Assembly: GCF_007993755.1 (NCBI RefSeq)
Contig: NZ_CP042467.1
Coordinates: 1,898,001-1,962,000, forward strand
Length of the DNA stretch: 64,000 nt
Direction of reading: 5' to 3'
From: Microvenator marinus
Lineage (GTDB): Bacteria; Myxococcota_A; Bradymonadia; Bradymonadales; Bradymonadaceae
Below the pieces are notes generated by a model that did not search any database, was not told where the DNA came from, and was given only the letters and a program-made list of their open reading frames with translations. Below, piece by piece: positions 45,876-55,288 of this stretch; the first letter of the stretch is position 1, and every line of letters starts with the position of its first letter. A program made the position numbers and the translations under genes.

Positions 45876-48407
45876 TTAAAGGGTGAGCGCTAGTCTAAAG
45901 CCGTAATGCGCATACCGATATTGTGGAAGGCTGGCCAGATCCACATCAAGTCGGCAGATGATAGAGGCAGAGTTGTATGCAGCCCCTTTGAGCGTCATGC
46001 GGTCACTGCCTGAGGACTCCGGTGTAGAGGTCCACTCGACGATATTGCCTGCCAAATCCAAGACGCCGTAGGGCGACACATCCGTTGTCGTTGTGCCAAC
46101 CGGCTTTGGTACTGGCCGCTGGTTGCTTGAGTCCTTCATATTGCAGAAGGTGGCGTCAAAATGGTCGCCCCAGGGATAGATTCTGCCATCGACGCCGCGC
46201 GCAGCCTTTTCCCACTCCATAGCGGTAGGAAGTCGATACTCAAAACCATCCATTTGGCCGCGCCATTTGGCAAAGGCGAGTGCGTCGAAGTAGTTCACGA
46301 TCAGAATTGGCCATCGCGGATCCCACGCATCACCCTCAGCGTCTTGCGCAGGCAAATGGTAGCGTCCGTGTTCGTCGCGCGGGAAGTAGCTCTCGCCTTC
46401 TTCAATTCTGGGCGTGTGCTTCTCGGCCGCCTCTGGCTCGATATCGTTGAGGAACTCAAGGTATTGCCCCACGGTCACTGGCGTTTTCATGATCGCAAAT
46501 TCTTCGACCATGATCTCGTCGTTGCCGCGAGAAAAATAGCCGGCGGGGATTTGAACAAAATCTTGAGGGAAATGGTCTTCCGCAAAGAGGCGCACATCCA
46601 CTTTGATCCTGTCGACTCGGCCCATTGCGATTGGAACTCTGACTGAACGAAAGCCCGCCTTTTTTACGAGTGCGACGTAACTTCCGTGCTCGAGCACCGC
46701 GCGCTCAAACGGGGCATGGAGGGTGGCATGCAGCCACTCAACGAGGCGCCGATTTTCTTTGTGGTATCGATACAACTCCACAGTGGCTTCGCCCGCGGAC
46801 GTATCAAAAGTGAGCGTTCCGCTACCTTCGAGTAAAGGGTCGAGTTCACCGTCGTTGAACTGCCGGACCAAGCCTTCCAGATAGGCAGCCTCGGCGTATT
46901 TCCCGGCGCTCTCAGCAGCCTCAAAGCGCTGCCAGTAGAGATTCGCAAGTCCCAGTCGCGCCTCGGGCATCTCGGGTAAGAAGGCGAGCACGTCAGAGTA
47001 AATCCGAACGGTATCGGCAAACCGCCTTTCCATCTCGATGGCGAGGTCATCTGCTTGCTGCTCGAGGTTCCAAAGCTCTTGTTTGTCATGGCCAGTCGAC
47101 CACGAAGGAACGGTTTTTCGTTTGGTCTCAAGTTCGGTCAAAATCTGGCGATGTTGCACGCGCACATCGTCGTAGACCGCTCGGGTTTGCTCGGCCAAGG
47201 ATAGCGTCTCAAGCGCGGCCTCGCGTCTTTTTTCGCGGTCTTTTACACCTTCGAGGAAAAGCTCGAGTTCGTCAGCGAGCTCCTGTGCTGACTGGTAGCG
47301 ATTGGCGGGATCCTTCGCGAGGGCCTTTAGGCAGATCTCCTCGAGCGCTTCAGGGATGCCACGTTCAGGAGCCTTCATGCGTGGTGGCTCGGGCGTATCA
47401 TGCACGATCATGAAGAGCAGGCCGAGCATATGGTCTGCGGTGAAAAGAGCTTCCAGCGTCAGGATCTCGTAAAGAATCGCGCCAAGCGAATACACATCTG
47501 TACGCTCATCAACCTTATCATTCTCGCCGCGCGCTTGTTCGGGCGCCATATACTTGGGCGTTCCAATCAGCGAACCGACCACGATTTGTTCGGTATCCTC
47601 AAAGCCGTGTCCAGCGTGCATCAATTTGGCGATGCCCCAGTCGATGACATAGACCTCACCGTAAGCACCCACGAGGATATTATCGGGTTTTAGGTCGCGA
47701 TGGACCACGCCTTGTCGGTGGGCGTATTCGATGGTGAGTGAGACCTGGCGCAGAACCTGGACGAGGAAAGAGAGGCTCAAAGACTCTTCTTTGGCCTTCA
47801 TCCCTTTGATGATGGTGCCGAGATCCCGCTCCCGGACAACTCGCATCGTGTAAAAGGGGCGGCCTTCGTCGTCAGCACGGAGATCGTAGACCGGGGTCAC
47901 GTTCGGATGCTCCAGAATCCCGGTGACCTGAGCTTCCAAGAGGAGGCGATTCTTGAATTTGTCTGAGTTGGCCTTGTCCAGCAGGGACTTTAGCGCAACG
48001 TCTCGACGCAGGACCTTATCGTGCGCGCGAACCACCAGGCCCATGCCACCGCGCCCAAGCTCTTCTTTGAAGTCGTAGCGGGCCTCGCCGTCCAAAAGCA
48101 GCGTGATATCGTCTGCAAGGATGACTTCTCGTGTAGGTACCACGGTAGGGTCGTGCCTTGCGGCCTCAACTTGATCTACCACGATCGTATTTCCGAACTG
48201 TAGCTCTTCCTCAACGCTAATGCCGGCATCGAGGTCGTGTTCGAGCGTCGCAAGGACCTCTGAGCTCAACTTCTTTTTTGCAATCAGTACTTCTTGGAGC
48301 GGAAGTCCTGCAGCAGCACTCTGCGCCACGCAAAACATCAGGTCACCAAGCGAGATCAATCCCCTCGCGAGTGCAAGTTGCCCTACTTGTTGTTCTTTCA
48401 GAAGCAT
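45876..48407 (-). CDS. Ser/Thr kinase fused to degenerate FGE-sulfatase domain
   Basis: An 843-residue protein. Residues 1-105: helical region like the MshEN/GspE-N type (VGQLALARGLISLGDLMFCV). Kinase domain ~110-390 with GRGGMG, VALKSL, HRDLKPDNIL, DWG (in place of DFG), and GTPKYMAPEQ, so probably active. Residues ~390-600: helical linker. C-terminal ~230 residues: formylglycine-generating enzyme/sulfatase-modifying fold (VTVGQYLEFLND, YRLPTAMEWEKAARG, YPWGD, GVLDLAGNIVEWTST, YRYAHYGFRLAL). The GGSW and Cys pair of true FGE are absent, so the domain probably binds rather than catalyses. Similar kinase-FGE fusions occur in chlamydial Pkn1. First gene of a possible minus-strand signalling cassette. 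Confidence 0.92.
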   Translation of the reverse strand: MLLKEQQVGQLALARGLISLGDLMFCVAQSAAAGLPLQEVLIAKKKLSSEVLATLEHDLDAGISVEEELQFGNTIVVDQVEAARHDPTVVPTREVILADDITLLLDGEARYDFKEELGRGGMGLVVRAHDKVLRRDVALKSLLDKANSDKFKNRLLLEAQVTGILEHPNVTPVYDLRADDEGRPFYTMRVVRERDLGTIIKGMKAKEESLSLSFLVQVLRQVSLTIEYAHRQGVVHRDLKPDNILVGAYGEVYVIDWGIAKLMHAGHGFEDTEQIVVGSLIGTPKYMAPEQARGENDKVDERTDVYSLGAILYEILTLEALFTADHMLGLLFMIVHDTPEPPRMKAPERGIPEALEEICLKALAKDPANRYQSAQELADELELFLEGVKDREKRREAALETLSLAEQTRAVYDDVRVQHRQILTELETKRKTVPSWSTGHDKQELWNLEQQADDLAIEMERRFADTVRIYSDVLAFLPEMPEARLGLANLYWQRFEAAESAGKYAEAAYLEGLVRQFNDGELDPLLEGSGTLTFDTSAGEATVELYRYHKENRRLVEWLHATLHAPFERAVLEHGSYVALVKKAGFRSVRVPIAMGRVDRIKVDVRLFAEDHFPQDFVQIPAGYFSRGNDEIMVEEFAIMKTPVTVGQYLEFLNDIEPEAAEKHTPRIEEGESYFPRDEHGRYHLPAQDAEGDAWDPRWPILIVNYFDALAFAKWRGQMDGFEYRLPTAMEWEKAARGVDGRIYPWGDHFDATFCNMKDSSNQRPVPKPVGTTTTDVSPYGVLDLAGNIVEWTSTPESSGSDRMTLKGAAYNSASIICRLDVDLASLPQYRYAHYGFRLALTL

Positions 48408-48502
48408 GGTTTGAGCAAGGAGCGGAAAAAGGACTTCATCCTACATTGGACTACTCGTAGCACCAGATGTACACTTTAGCTTCAACGGGCAACGGGCGCG
48501 AC

Positions 48503-49321
48503 ATGAAATCTTGGATATTTATCGCACTCTTCTGTGGTTTCGGCCAGTTTTTGATTACGGCCGATGCCGAAGGACGTTCATTTCGGAGCGTGCAATTACC
48601 GAACGGAGAAAGGTTCGATTGCGCAACCTGCCATGTGAACAACACCGGTGGGGGCAGGAATGCTTTCGGTCAGGATGTAGAAGAAATGGGGCTTTCGGGC
48701 GTAGGTGGTGAGAGCACACAAGACACCGTTTGGGTGGCCGTTTGTAACATCGACTCCGACGGTGATGGCTACACGAACGGTGATGAATTGGGTGACCCCG
48801 CCTGCACGTGGGAGATCGACGATCCGAATCCGAACTTCAATCCAAGTCGACCGGGAGACTCGAACTCGACTCCCTGCGGAAATGGCACGATTGAAGGCGA
48901 AGAGATGTGTGATGGCGCAAATCTCAACGAGACTACGTGTGTAGACCTCGGCCTTCCCGACGGAGGACTGGGGTGCAATGTGGACTGTACCTTCAATACG
49001 GTCAATTGTCTTGAGGCGCCGCCCAACAATCCAAACCCCAACAACCAGCCAGGAACCAACAATACGAACACGAATAACGAGACCGGCGGCAATTCGAACA
49101 ACGGCACGACTCAACCCACCAATAACTCAAGCACTCCAACCAATCCCGAAAACCCTGGAAACCCGGGTGCCCCAGACCCTGAAGACGAAGAAGGCTCTGG
49201 TGAGCTGGAGCCGTTTTTCTGTGACGGCGAGATGAGCGTGAAGGATGAGCCGAAGAGCGCAGGTATGCTCGTCTTCCTTTTCGCCCTTTTCAGTCTGCGT
49301 CTATTCTCGAGGCGAGATTGA
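48503..49321 (+). CDS. Temptin-like exported protein with sorting tail
   Basis: A 272-residue secreted protein. ATG 48503 gives a signal peptide (KSWIFIALFCGFGQFLITADA). Residues ~25-100 match the temptin Cys/Cys domain: FDCATCHVNNTGGGRNAFGQ and later IDSDGDGYTNGDELGDP ... CTW. The CxxCH is part of this conserved fold, not necessarily a heme site. A second Cys module (CGNGTIEGEEMCDGANLNETTC) resembles a DUF4215-type repeat. An Asn/Pro/Thr-rich linker precedes a C-terminal Cys, hydrophobic stretch (MLVFLFALFSLRLF) and SRRD, a MYXO-CTERM-like tail. Probably a surface protein. Divergent from the kinase-FGE gene, 95 bases apart. Confidence 0.85.
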   Translation: MKSWIFIALFCGFGQFLITADAEGRSFRSVQLPNGERFDCATCHVNNTGGGRNAFGQDVEEMGLSGVGGESTQDTVWVAVCNIDSDGDGYTNGDELGDPACTWEIDDPNPNFNPSRPGDSNSTPCGNGTIEGEEMCDGANLNETTCVDLGLPDGGLGCNVDCTFNTVNCLEAPPNNPNPNNQPGTNNTNTNNETGGNSNNGTTQPTNNSSTPTNPENPGNPGAPDPEDEEGSGELEPFFCDGEMSVKDEPKSAGMLVFLFALFSLRLFSRRD

Positions 49322-49357
49322 TCGCCTAGAGTGGCAAAACGTCAGCTCATGCATTGA

Positions 49358-50878
49358 TCAACCGCAGGTAGATCCCGTCGCGACACATTGCTTAGGGATG
49401 TAAAAGAGATCCGGGTCGTCGAAGACCTGGATACACTCGAAGCCAGAACCGCAAGCCTCTGAAGTGGTACAACCGACGCTACATGCCCCGCCGCCCGCGT
49501 AGTTCATGCAGTAGTTCCCGCCAGCGCCGCAGTCTTCATTGGATTGGCATGGAAGGCATTGTGGGCCTGCATCCGTGTGAGGATTGAGCTTCGGACCGTT
49601 ATCCACGCCGTGAACACCATAGTGCACATCTGGGAACTCATCATTGATGCCCTGAAGCATGGTGTTCCACGAGATTGGGAAGTGCCGGCCGGTCGCATCG
49701 GTAAAGGTAAACCAGTGTACAAATCGGTTGATAACTTCGTAGCCTGCAGAGAACGGCGTGGTGTTCACCGTGGTGACTGCATCGGTATTATCAAAAGTTC
49801 TCGCCGGATTTTCCATCAGCTTGTCCACATAGGTTCGATAGCTATTGCAGCCGTCAAACACGTAGACCTGATAGTCTTGGCGCATCTCAACATCCTTGAA
49901 CTCGTCGTCATCGAACTCGTATCGAGGATGATAGTCGAGGATGAATCCAGCGTTGGATCCCGCATGTCCGCTGTAGATCACGATATCACGACTCTTGAAG
50001 CTTTCTTCCACAAGGTCGCGAAGCAGTGATTGTTCAGCCTCAGCATCGTTGTCCATTTGCGCGTGGTAGACGTAGACACGTCCCTCAACTTCGCGGCCTT
50101 CCACCGTTAGAGGGAAGACGAATGGACCCGAGTCGTGCTTGAGGTCTTCAAAGCTTGTGACGGTCTCGTGTTGCCAGTTGTTCTCGAGGAGGAACTCTAC
50201 GGTCCACTTCGCGGTCTCGAGGTCGTATCGGCCTTCGTTGTAGTCGCCACCAAAGTGGATGGCGATATCGTAGACACCGTCTTTGAAAAGTTCGCTGTAC
50301 GAGGGGAAGGAGTCGGTTGAGGGGCTCTCCTCGATCACGACTTCAACATCCTTATACGCTTCTCCGAGTTGGGACACTTCGAGCTTGAGTGCAAGTCCGC
50401 CCTCCGCCTCATTGATTGCGGCGAGCAGGTCGAGCGAACCCACAAACTCGAGGTGGAGATCCCAGGAGACCGTCTCACCTTCGATGGTGTTCTCGCCGAC
50501 TTCTCCACCCTGATACGCAGGTTTGACGTAGATGAAGAATTTCTTGTCCTCTTCGGTGATGTTCTGATTCGAGTTGCGGATGATCTCTTCGATCTTTCGT
50601 TGTGCGCTTCGCGTCACATCACCGGTACGTGCACCGAGCAGTTCAGAGAGTTGCGCCTCTTGCTCCTCTGAGGTCAGATCCGCATAGCCTTGTGGAAGCG
50701 AGGTAGTGACACGGCCCTTGATGATGAACTCTTTGGCGTTGGTGGCCACATAGTTGTCGCCTTTGCCAAATCCACCGGGAATTTCAACTAGACCTTCGGG
50801 CGCGGACGGTGCGGATTCTTCGGCACATCCAAACACACCAAGACAAGATAAGGCACTCAGAGCAACAAATTTCTTCAT
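49358..50878 (-). CDS. Caspase-fold-like lipoprotein
   Basis: A 506-residue lipoprotein (signal MKKFVALSALSCLGVFGC, lipobox Cys). ATG 50878 has GGA 9 bases upstream; an ATG at 50887 is in frame. Around residue 310 the sequence VIYSGHAGSNAGF, then VYVFDGCNSYRTY about 40 residues later, matches the His-Gly ... Cys layout of clan CD (caspase/gingipain-like) peptidases after beta-strands 3 and 4. The N-terminal half (residues 35-260) is beta-rich, unassigned. The C-terminal ~70 residues are a Cys-rich module (CQSNEDCGAGGNYC...CTTSEACGSGFEC). It is probably periplasmic or surface located. Protease activity is inference. Confidence 0.8.
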   Translation of the reverse strand: MKKFVALSALSCLGVFGCAEESAPSAPEGLVEIPGGFGKGDNYVATNAKEFIIKGRVTTSLPQGYADLTSEEQEAQLSELLGARTGDVTRSAQRKIEEIIRNSNQNITEEDKKFFIYVKPAYQGGEVGENTIEGETVSWDLHLEFVGSLDLLAAINEAEGGLALKLEVSQLGEAYKDVEVVIEESPSTDSFPSYSELFKDGVYDIAIHFGGDYNEGRYDLETAKWTVEFLLENNWQHETVTSFEDLKHDSGPFVFPLTVEGREVEGRVYVYHAQMDNDAEAEQSLLRDLVEESFKSRDIVIYSGHAGSNAGFILDYHPRYEFDDDEFKDVEMRQDYQVYVFDGCNSYRTYVDKLMENPARTFDNTDAVTTVNTTPFSAGYEVINRFVHWFTFTDATGRHFPISWNTMLQGINDEFPDVHYGVHGVDNGPKLNPHTDAGPQCLPCQSNEDCGAGGNYCMNYAGGGACSVGCTTSEACGSGFECIQVFDDPDLFYIPKQCVATGSTCG

Positions 50879-50954
50879 TCGGAACATCCTTCATTTCAAT
50901 TGCCCGGCGTTTGTACTCTATTTCCCACCAAAACGCCACAGTTTAGGAAGTTTC

Positions 50955-52178
50955 CTAGAGGTGTTCGATGATCGTTGCGCCGCTTTTTTCGAGGGCCTCT
51001 TGAATCCGAACGATATGGTCTGCGCCTCGGGTCTCGAGCTTGAGCTCCACGTGGGTGGTTCCAAACTGCTCACCTGAAGTGAACGTGCGGTTATGAAAGA
51101 TCTCTAGGACATTGGCCTTCATATGCCCAACGACTGTGAGAATCTGTGCCAGCGCACCTGGACTGTCAGTGATCCGGACGATGAGGCGGCAGAGACGACC
51201 GGTGGCGACCAAACCTCGGTCGATGATTCGAGCGATGAGATTCACGTCTATATTTCCGCCGCAGACGCAGAGACAGACGGTCTTGCCTTTTGCATCGAGT
51301 TTCCCTGCCATCAAGGCAGCCAATGGCGCGGCTCCTGCGCCTTCGGCGAGCGTCTTTTCTTGCTCGAGGAGCAAGAGAATCGCGCTTGCGAACTCTTCTT
51401 CCGATACCGACACGATATCGTCGACGAGCGCCGAAGTTTGCCTAAAAGTGAGCTCACCCACCTTCCTAACCGCGATGCCGTCGGCGAGCGTTTGGCCTTC
51501 CGGCACTTGAATGACCTGCCCGTGTTTAAGCGAAGTGGCCATTGAAGGCAGCACTTCGGGCTCGACCCCCACGACTTTGACCTCAGGCTTGATACCTCGC
51601 ACTGCGGCGAGAATCCCGGAGATGAGCCCGCCACCACCAATGGCCGAAACGATGAGGTCCACATCGGGAATTTGCTCGAGAATCTCGAGTGCGACCGTGC
51701 CCTGCCCTGCCATCACCGCAGGATCATCAAAGGGGTGAACAAAGACTCGCCCTTCTTCTGCCTGAAGCTCTTTTGCGTGGGCGTACGCCGCGTCAAAATT
51801 TGGGCCGAAGAGCACGACTTCGGCCCCGAAACTACGTGTGCGGTTGACCTTAACGAGCGGAGTGCCCTCGGGCATCACAATCTTCGTGCTGATCCCGAGG
51901 CGCGCCCCGTGAAGGGCCACGGCCTGCGCGTGGTTTCCGGCAGACGCGGCAATGACCCCCTTGCTCTTTTCTTCTTCGGTGAGAAGGGAGAGTTTGTTTG
52001 CAGCGCCGCGCTCCTTGAAGGAGCCCGTGGACTGCATGTTGTCGAGCTTGAGGTAGACTTCGCAGCCAAATTTCTCACTCAGGAGGGCACTGTGGGCGGC
52101 TGGCGAGTAAAAGATATGCTCTTTGATACGCTCACGAGCAGCTTGAACATCTTCGAGCGAAATCGGCAGGTCCGCCAT
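50955..52178 (-). CDS. ilvA: Threonine ammonia-lyase with C-terminal ACT domain
   Basis: A 407-residue PLP enzyme (threonine dehydratase, medium form) that converts threonine to 2-oxobutanoate, first step to isoleucine or in threonine breakdown. PLP lysine in STGSFKERG (K55), ASAGNHAQAV, phosphate-binding SAIGGGGLISG, and the CGGN motif near residue 315. The C-terminal ~75 residues (RLIVRITDSPGALAQIL) are an ACT domain for allosteric control. ATG 52178 with AAGGTGA upstream was chosen over the longer frame to 52187. ilvE is encoded 2 kb away on the same strand. Whether biosynthetic or catabolic is not settled. Confidence 0.93.
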   Translation of the reverse strand: MADLPISLEDVQAARERIKEHIFYSPAAHSALLSEKFGCEVYLKLDNMQSTGSFKERGAANKLSLLTEEEKSKGVIAASAGNHAQAVALHGARLGISTKIVMPEGTPLVKVNRTRSFGAEVVLFGPNFDAAYAHAKELQAEEGRVFVHPFDDPAVMAGQGTVALEILEQIPDVDLIVSAIGGGGLISGILAAVRGIKPEVKVVGVEPEVLPSMATSLKHGQVIQVPEGQTLADGIAVRKVGELTFRQTSALVDDIVSVSEEEFASAILLLLEQEKTLAEGAGAAPLAALMAGKLDAKGKTVCLCVCGGNIDVNLIARIIDRGLVATGRLCRLIVRITDSPGALAQILTVVGHMKANVLEIFHNRTFTSGEQFGTTHVELKLETRGADHIVRIQEALEKSGATIIEHL

Positions 52179-52203
52179 AAGTCTCACCTTTGAATCGAGG
52201 AGC

Positions 52204-53001
52204 TCAGAACGAGTTCAGGACCGAGGTGGTCGCGTCGTTTCCGAACGCGATGAGCTCCCATTGGTACGTTGTCTCGCCATTATCCTGCGTAGCGTTGTAT
52301 CGGACAAGGCCCCCCGGAACACTTTCGGTATTCCACCATCTTACGGTGGTGTTGCCGCTCTTGGTTTCAAGGAGGGTAGCCTGAAACTCGCCGGCCTCAG
52401 TAGTGATCTTCTCTTGGCCCTTGGTCATGCCCTCGAGGCTTTCCTCGGTGAGTTTACGGCCGGTGTTGATTTGCCAGTTCTGCGCGTCTTTTTCCTCAAC
52501 CGGAATCTCGCGGGGCTCCTTCTCACCGGGGAGCATGGCGCGCATTCTCAGGACCTTGCGATTGCCTGCTTCGTCAGCGCTGCTCAGCATGGCTTCCATG
52601 ATGACCACGTCTTCGCCTTCTTCGGTCTTGGTTCGAGTCTCTACGCGCCACCACTCGCTGCCGTCTTGGTTGGCACGGATAAGGCTTCTTTCATAAAGAC
52701 TTCCCTCGGCTGTGCCATCCACTCTCCAGCGTGTGTAATCACCCTCTTTGTAGGTATCAAAGCCTTGATAGTAGTAGCCGCCATGATGGAACATCATGGA
52801 GAAAACGCTCATCGAATATGCGTACATAAGCGACGGGTTGTTTGCCAACATTCGCGCAGCAACGGCTTCTCCGATGCGGTCTCCGACCCTATCAGCGGCG
52901 CGATCGACCGTTCTGTTGACGGCCTTATCCACCAGATAATCGGTGTTGGGAAAACATCCACTGAGTGCCAATCCAGCAACCAAAACCAAAGCTCGTTTCA
53001 T
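52204..53001 (-). CDS. Hypothetical lipoprotein
   Basis: A 265-residue lipoprotein (signal MKRALVLVAGLALSGC, lipobox Cys16). Residues 20-50 form an amphipathic helix with regular DxAVNRTVDRAADRVGDRIGEAV spacing. The rest is beta-rich (YTRWRVDGTAEGS, EWWRVETRTKTEEGEDVV, TTVRWWNTESVPGGLVRY), resembling lipoproteins that bind hydrophobic ligands, but no family is named. GGAGG lies 6 bases before ATG 53001. It lies just downstream of the fbaB terminator and 25 bases before ilvA, so these two may be co-transcribed. Confidence 0.82.
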   Translation of the reverse strand: MKRALVLVAGLALSGCFPNTDYLVDKAVNRTVDRAADRVGDRIGEAVAARMLANNPSLMYAYSMSVFSMMFHHGGYYYQGFDTYKEGDYTRWRVDGTAEGSLYERSLIRANQDGSEWWRVETRTKTEEGEDVVIMEAMLSSADEAGNRKVLRMRAMLPGEKEPREIPVEEKDAQNWQINTGRKLTEESLEGMTKGQEKITTEAGEFQATLLETKSGNTTVRWWNTESVPGGLVRYNATQDNGETTYQWELIAFGNDATTSVLNSF

Positions 53002-53009
53002 AGGTCCTC

Positions 53010-53039
53010 CAAAAAAAAGTGCCCGGCATCCAGCCGGGC
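53010..53039 (-). terminator. Rho-independent terminator of fbaB
   Basis: On the minus strand GCCCGGC (53039-53033), 5-base loop, GCCGGGC (53027-53021), AC, then eight T (53018-53011). A perfect 7-base GC-rich stem plus T-run; it ends the transcript of the aldolase gene. Confidence 0.92.
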
Positions 53040-53062
53040 GTCACAATACCATCCGTGGTCCT

Positions 53063-53084
53063 GTCACCCGAGGGTCTGGGTGAC
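53063..53084 (-). other. Second hairpin before the fbaB terminator
   Basis: GTCACCC (53063-53069), 8-base loop, GGGTGAC (53078-53084). A perfect 7-base inverted repeat between the fbaB stop and the terminator, with no T-run. It could stabilise the 3' end of the mRNA. Confidence 0.6.
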
Positions 53085-53098
53085 ATGCGATTGTAAAA

Positions 53099-54172
53099 TT
53101 AGGCCACGGTGACGCCATCACAAAGATATACATCTTGCACGGCATTTAGAAGTTCAACACCATCAGCAAAAGGCCGTTGGAAAGCTTTTCTGCCGAGGAT
53201 GAGTCCCATACCACCAGCACGCTTGTTGATCACGGCGGTCGCTACGGCATCTTGCAAATCGTTGTCTCCGGCGGCGCCGCCACTGGAGATCAGACCGAAG
53301 CGCCCCATATAGCAATTTGCCACTTGGTAGCGCGTCAGGTCGATCGGGTGGTCGGAGCTGAGCTCAGAGTAGACTTTCTTATGGGTCTTTCCAAACGTGC
53401 TTCCGTCCGGGTTCTTAATGGCGTTGTAGCCACCATTATTGGTCGGAAGTTTTTGCTTGATGATATCTGCGTGAATGGTCACGCCAAGGTGGTTTGCTTG
53501 GGCCGAAAGGTCTGCAGCCGTATGATAATCCACGCCACCCGTCTTGAAGCCCGGATTACGTGTGTAGCACCAAAGAATGGTGGCCATGCCGAGTTCATGC
53601 GCGTAAGCAAAGGCGTTTGCCACTTCTGTAATCTGGCGATTCGACTCTTCAGATCCGAAGTAGATCGTAGCTCCCACTGCTACCGCGCCCATCTCCCAAG
53701 CCTGGTCGATGGTGCCGAACATAATTTGGTCATAATTATTCGGATAAGATAAAAACTCGTTGTGATTGATCTTCACAACAAATGGAATCTTATGTGCATA
53801 TTTTCGAGCCACAGACCCAAGCACCCCAAACGTCGATGCAACAGCATTGCAGCCGCCTTCGATGGCAAGCTTCACGATATTTTCGGGGTCAAAGTACATG
53901 GGGTTTGGTGCGAATGAGGCACCTGCCGAGTGTTCAATCCCTTGGTCTACTGGAAGGATCGAAAGGTAGCCCGTATCGGCGAGTCGGCCGGAGCCGAGAA
54001 GGGTTTGAATGCTTCGAAGGACTTTTGGGCTGCGGTCGGTTGGAGCGTAAAGCCGGTCCACGGAATCTGGCCCAGGAATGTGCAAATTCTCTTTCGGAAT
54101 AGTGTTCGAGGCGTATTCAAGCAGGTCTGCCTGAGGTCCAAGAATCTCAACGATCTTTGAGAGGTCGCTCAT
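53099..54172 (-). CDS. fbaB: Class I fructose-bisphosphate aldolase
   Basis: A 357-residue class I (Schiff-base) aldolase of the FbaB/DhnA type. It cleaves fructose-1,6-bisphosphate into two trioses. Family features are [26 protein letters not shown] with the Schiff-base-type Lys region, [34 protein letters not shown], and [14 protein letters not shown]. Length is close to E. coli FbaB (350). ATG 54172 was chosen because GAGGA lies 6-8 bases upstream; the longer frame to 54193 has no such site. Transcription ends at the terminator at 53010-53039. It follows ilvE by 40 bases. Confidence 0.95.
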   Translation of the reverse strand: MSDLSKIVEILGPQADLLEYASNTIPKENLHIPGPDSVDRLYAPTDRSPKVLRSIQTLLGSGRLADTGYLSILPVDQGIEHSAGASFAPNPMYFDPENIVKLAIEGGCNAVASTFGVLGSVARKYAHKIPFVVKINHNEFLSYPNNYDQIMFGTIDQAWEMGAVAVGATIYFGSEESNRQITEVANAFAYAHELGMATILWCYTRNPGFKTGGVDYHTAADLSAQANHLGVTIHADIIKQKLPTNNGGYNAIKNPDGSTFGKTHKKVYSELSSDHPIDLTRYQVANCYMGRFGLISSGGAAGDNDLQDAVATAVINKRAGGMGLILGRKAFQRPFADGVELLNAVQDVYLCDGVTVA

Positions 54173-54212
54173 AAAAATCCTCATGGAAAGCACAAGCCTG
54201 TGCCGTCATCAA

Positions 54213-55136
54213 TCAATCTACAAAAGTGAGCCACTCAGCATGAGTGGTCGCTGATCCACGAACGTGGTCGAAATACGCTTTTTGGAGGTCTTTGGTCAAG
54301 GGCCCCGGAGTGCCATCACCAATGGTTCGGTTGTCGATCTCGCGTATTGGCGTGACTTCCGCGGCTGTACCGACCACAAAAACTTCGTCAGCGACGTAGA
54401 GCATGTCGCGGGTAAAACGCATCTCTTTGACGTTCAGATCGCGGTCTTTCGCAAGCTGCACAATGGTGTCGCGGGTGATGCCGCCCAAAATCGAGCCACC
54501 GATCGGTGTGGTGATAATCTCGCCGTCACGGATCAGGAAGATATTCTCGCCGGATGCCTCGGAGACATAGCCCTCGGTGTCGAGCATAATCGCTTCCTGG
54601 TAGCCCTGGAGCATGACCTCACGCTTGGCGAGAATAGAGTTGACGTAATGACCGTTGATTTTGCCTTTAGCCATCATCGTGTTGACGTGATTCCTGGCGA
54701 AGCTTGAGACCTTGGCACGGATGCCATTTTGGAGTCCTTCTTCGCCAAGATACGTGCCCCATTCCCACGCGATCACGCTGACGCGGACTTTGTTAGTACG
54801 AGCTCCGAGTCCCATTTCGCCGTCACCTAGGAAGACCACGGGTCTCAAATAACAATCGCCGAACCCATTGGCTTTGACGGTTTCGATACATGCGCGCTCG
54901 ATTTCTTCCTGCGAGAATGGAATTTCCATCAAGCAGATGTGGCACGAATCAAAAAGCCTTCGGATATGCTCTTTGAGTCTAAAAATCGCGGGGCGCCCAT
55001 CTGCCCGTTTATAACACCGAATACCTTCGAACGCGCCCAGCCCGTAGTGCAACGTATGCGTCAACACATGAACCTTGGCGTCCGCAAACGGGATTAGCTC
55101 CCCATCGAACCAGATCTTGTCTGCTGAAATCGCCAT
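54213..55136 (-). CDS. ilvE: Branched-chain amino acid aminotransferase
   Basis: A 307-residue PLP fold-type IV transaminase that makes Leu, Ile and Val from their oxo-acids using glutamate. Family motifs: VLTHTLHYGLGAFEGIRCY, KVSSFARNHVNTMMAKGKINGHYVNS region with the PLP Lys in AKGKINGHYVNS, EASGENIFLI, and GTAAEVTPI. Normal length. It probably shares a transcript with fbaB. Confidence 0.95.
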   Translation of the reverse strand: MAISADKIWFDGELIPFADAKVHVLTHTLHYGLGAFEGIRCYKRADGRPAIFRLKEHIRRLFDSCHICLMEIPFSQEEIERACIETVKANGFGDCYLRPVVFLGDGEMGLGARTNKVRVSVIAWEWGTYLGEEGLQNGIRAKVSSFARNHVNTMMAKGKINGHYVNSILAKREVMLQGYQEAIMLDTEGYVSEASGENIFLIRDGEIITTPIGGSILGGITRDTIVQLAKDRDLNVKEMRFTRDMLYVADEVFVVGTAAEVTPIREIDNRTIGDGTPGPLTKDLQKAYFDHVRGSATTHAEWLTFVD

Positions 55137-55288
55137 TTGTGTACTCCTCAGAACTACATCTCAACGGGCACCATAGCCACGCTCAGACTCGCTACCACAC
55201 CTGAGAGAATTATGAAAAGAGCCATATGTCTTAGCCCGTCCACCAAACCGTGCTAGCATCCACCAGAACCCAAGAAGAGGTACGTTCA

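Noticed and set aside
48620-48660. CATCH as a heme-binding motif in the temptin-like protein
   Set aside because: The surrounding NNTGGGRNAFGQ is the temptin Cys/Cys domain, where these residues form a disulphide; a heme role is not supported.
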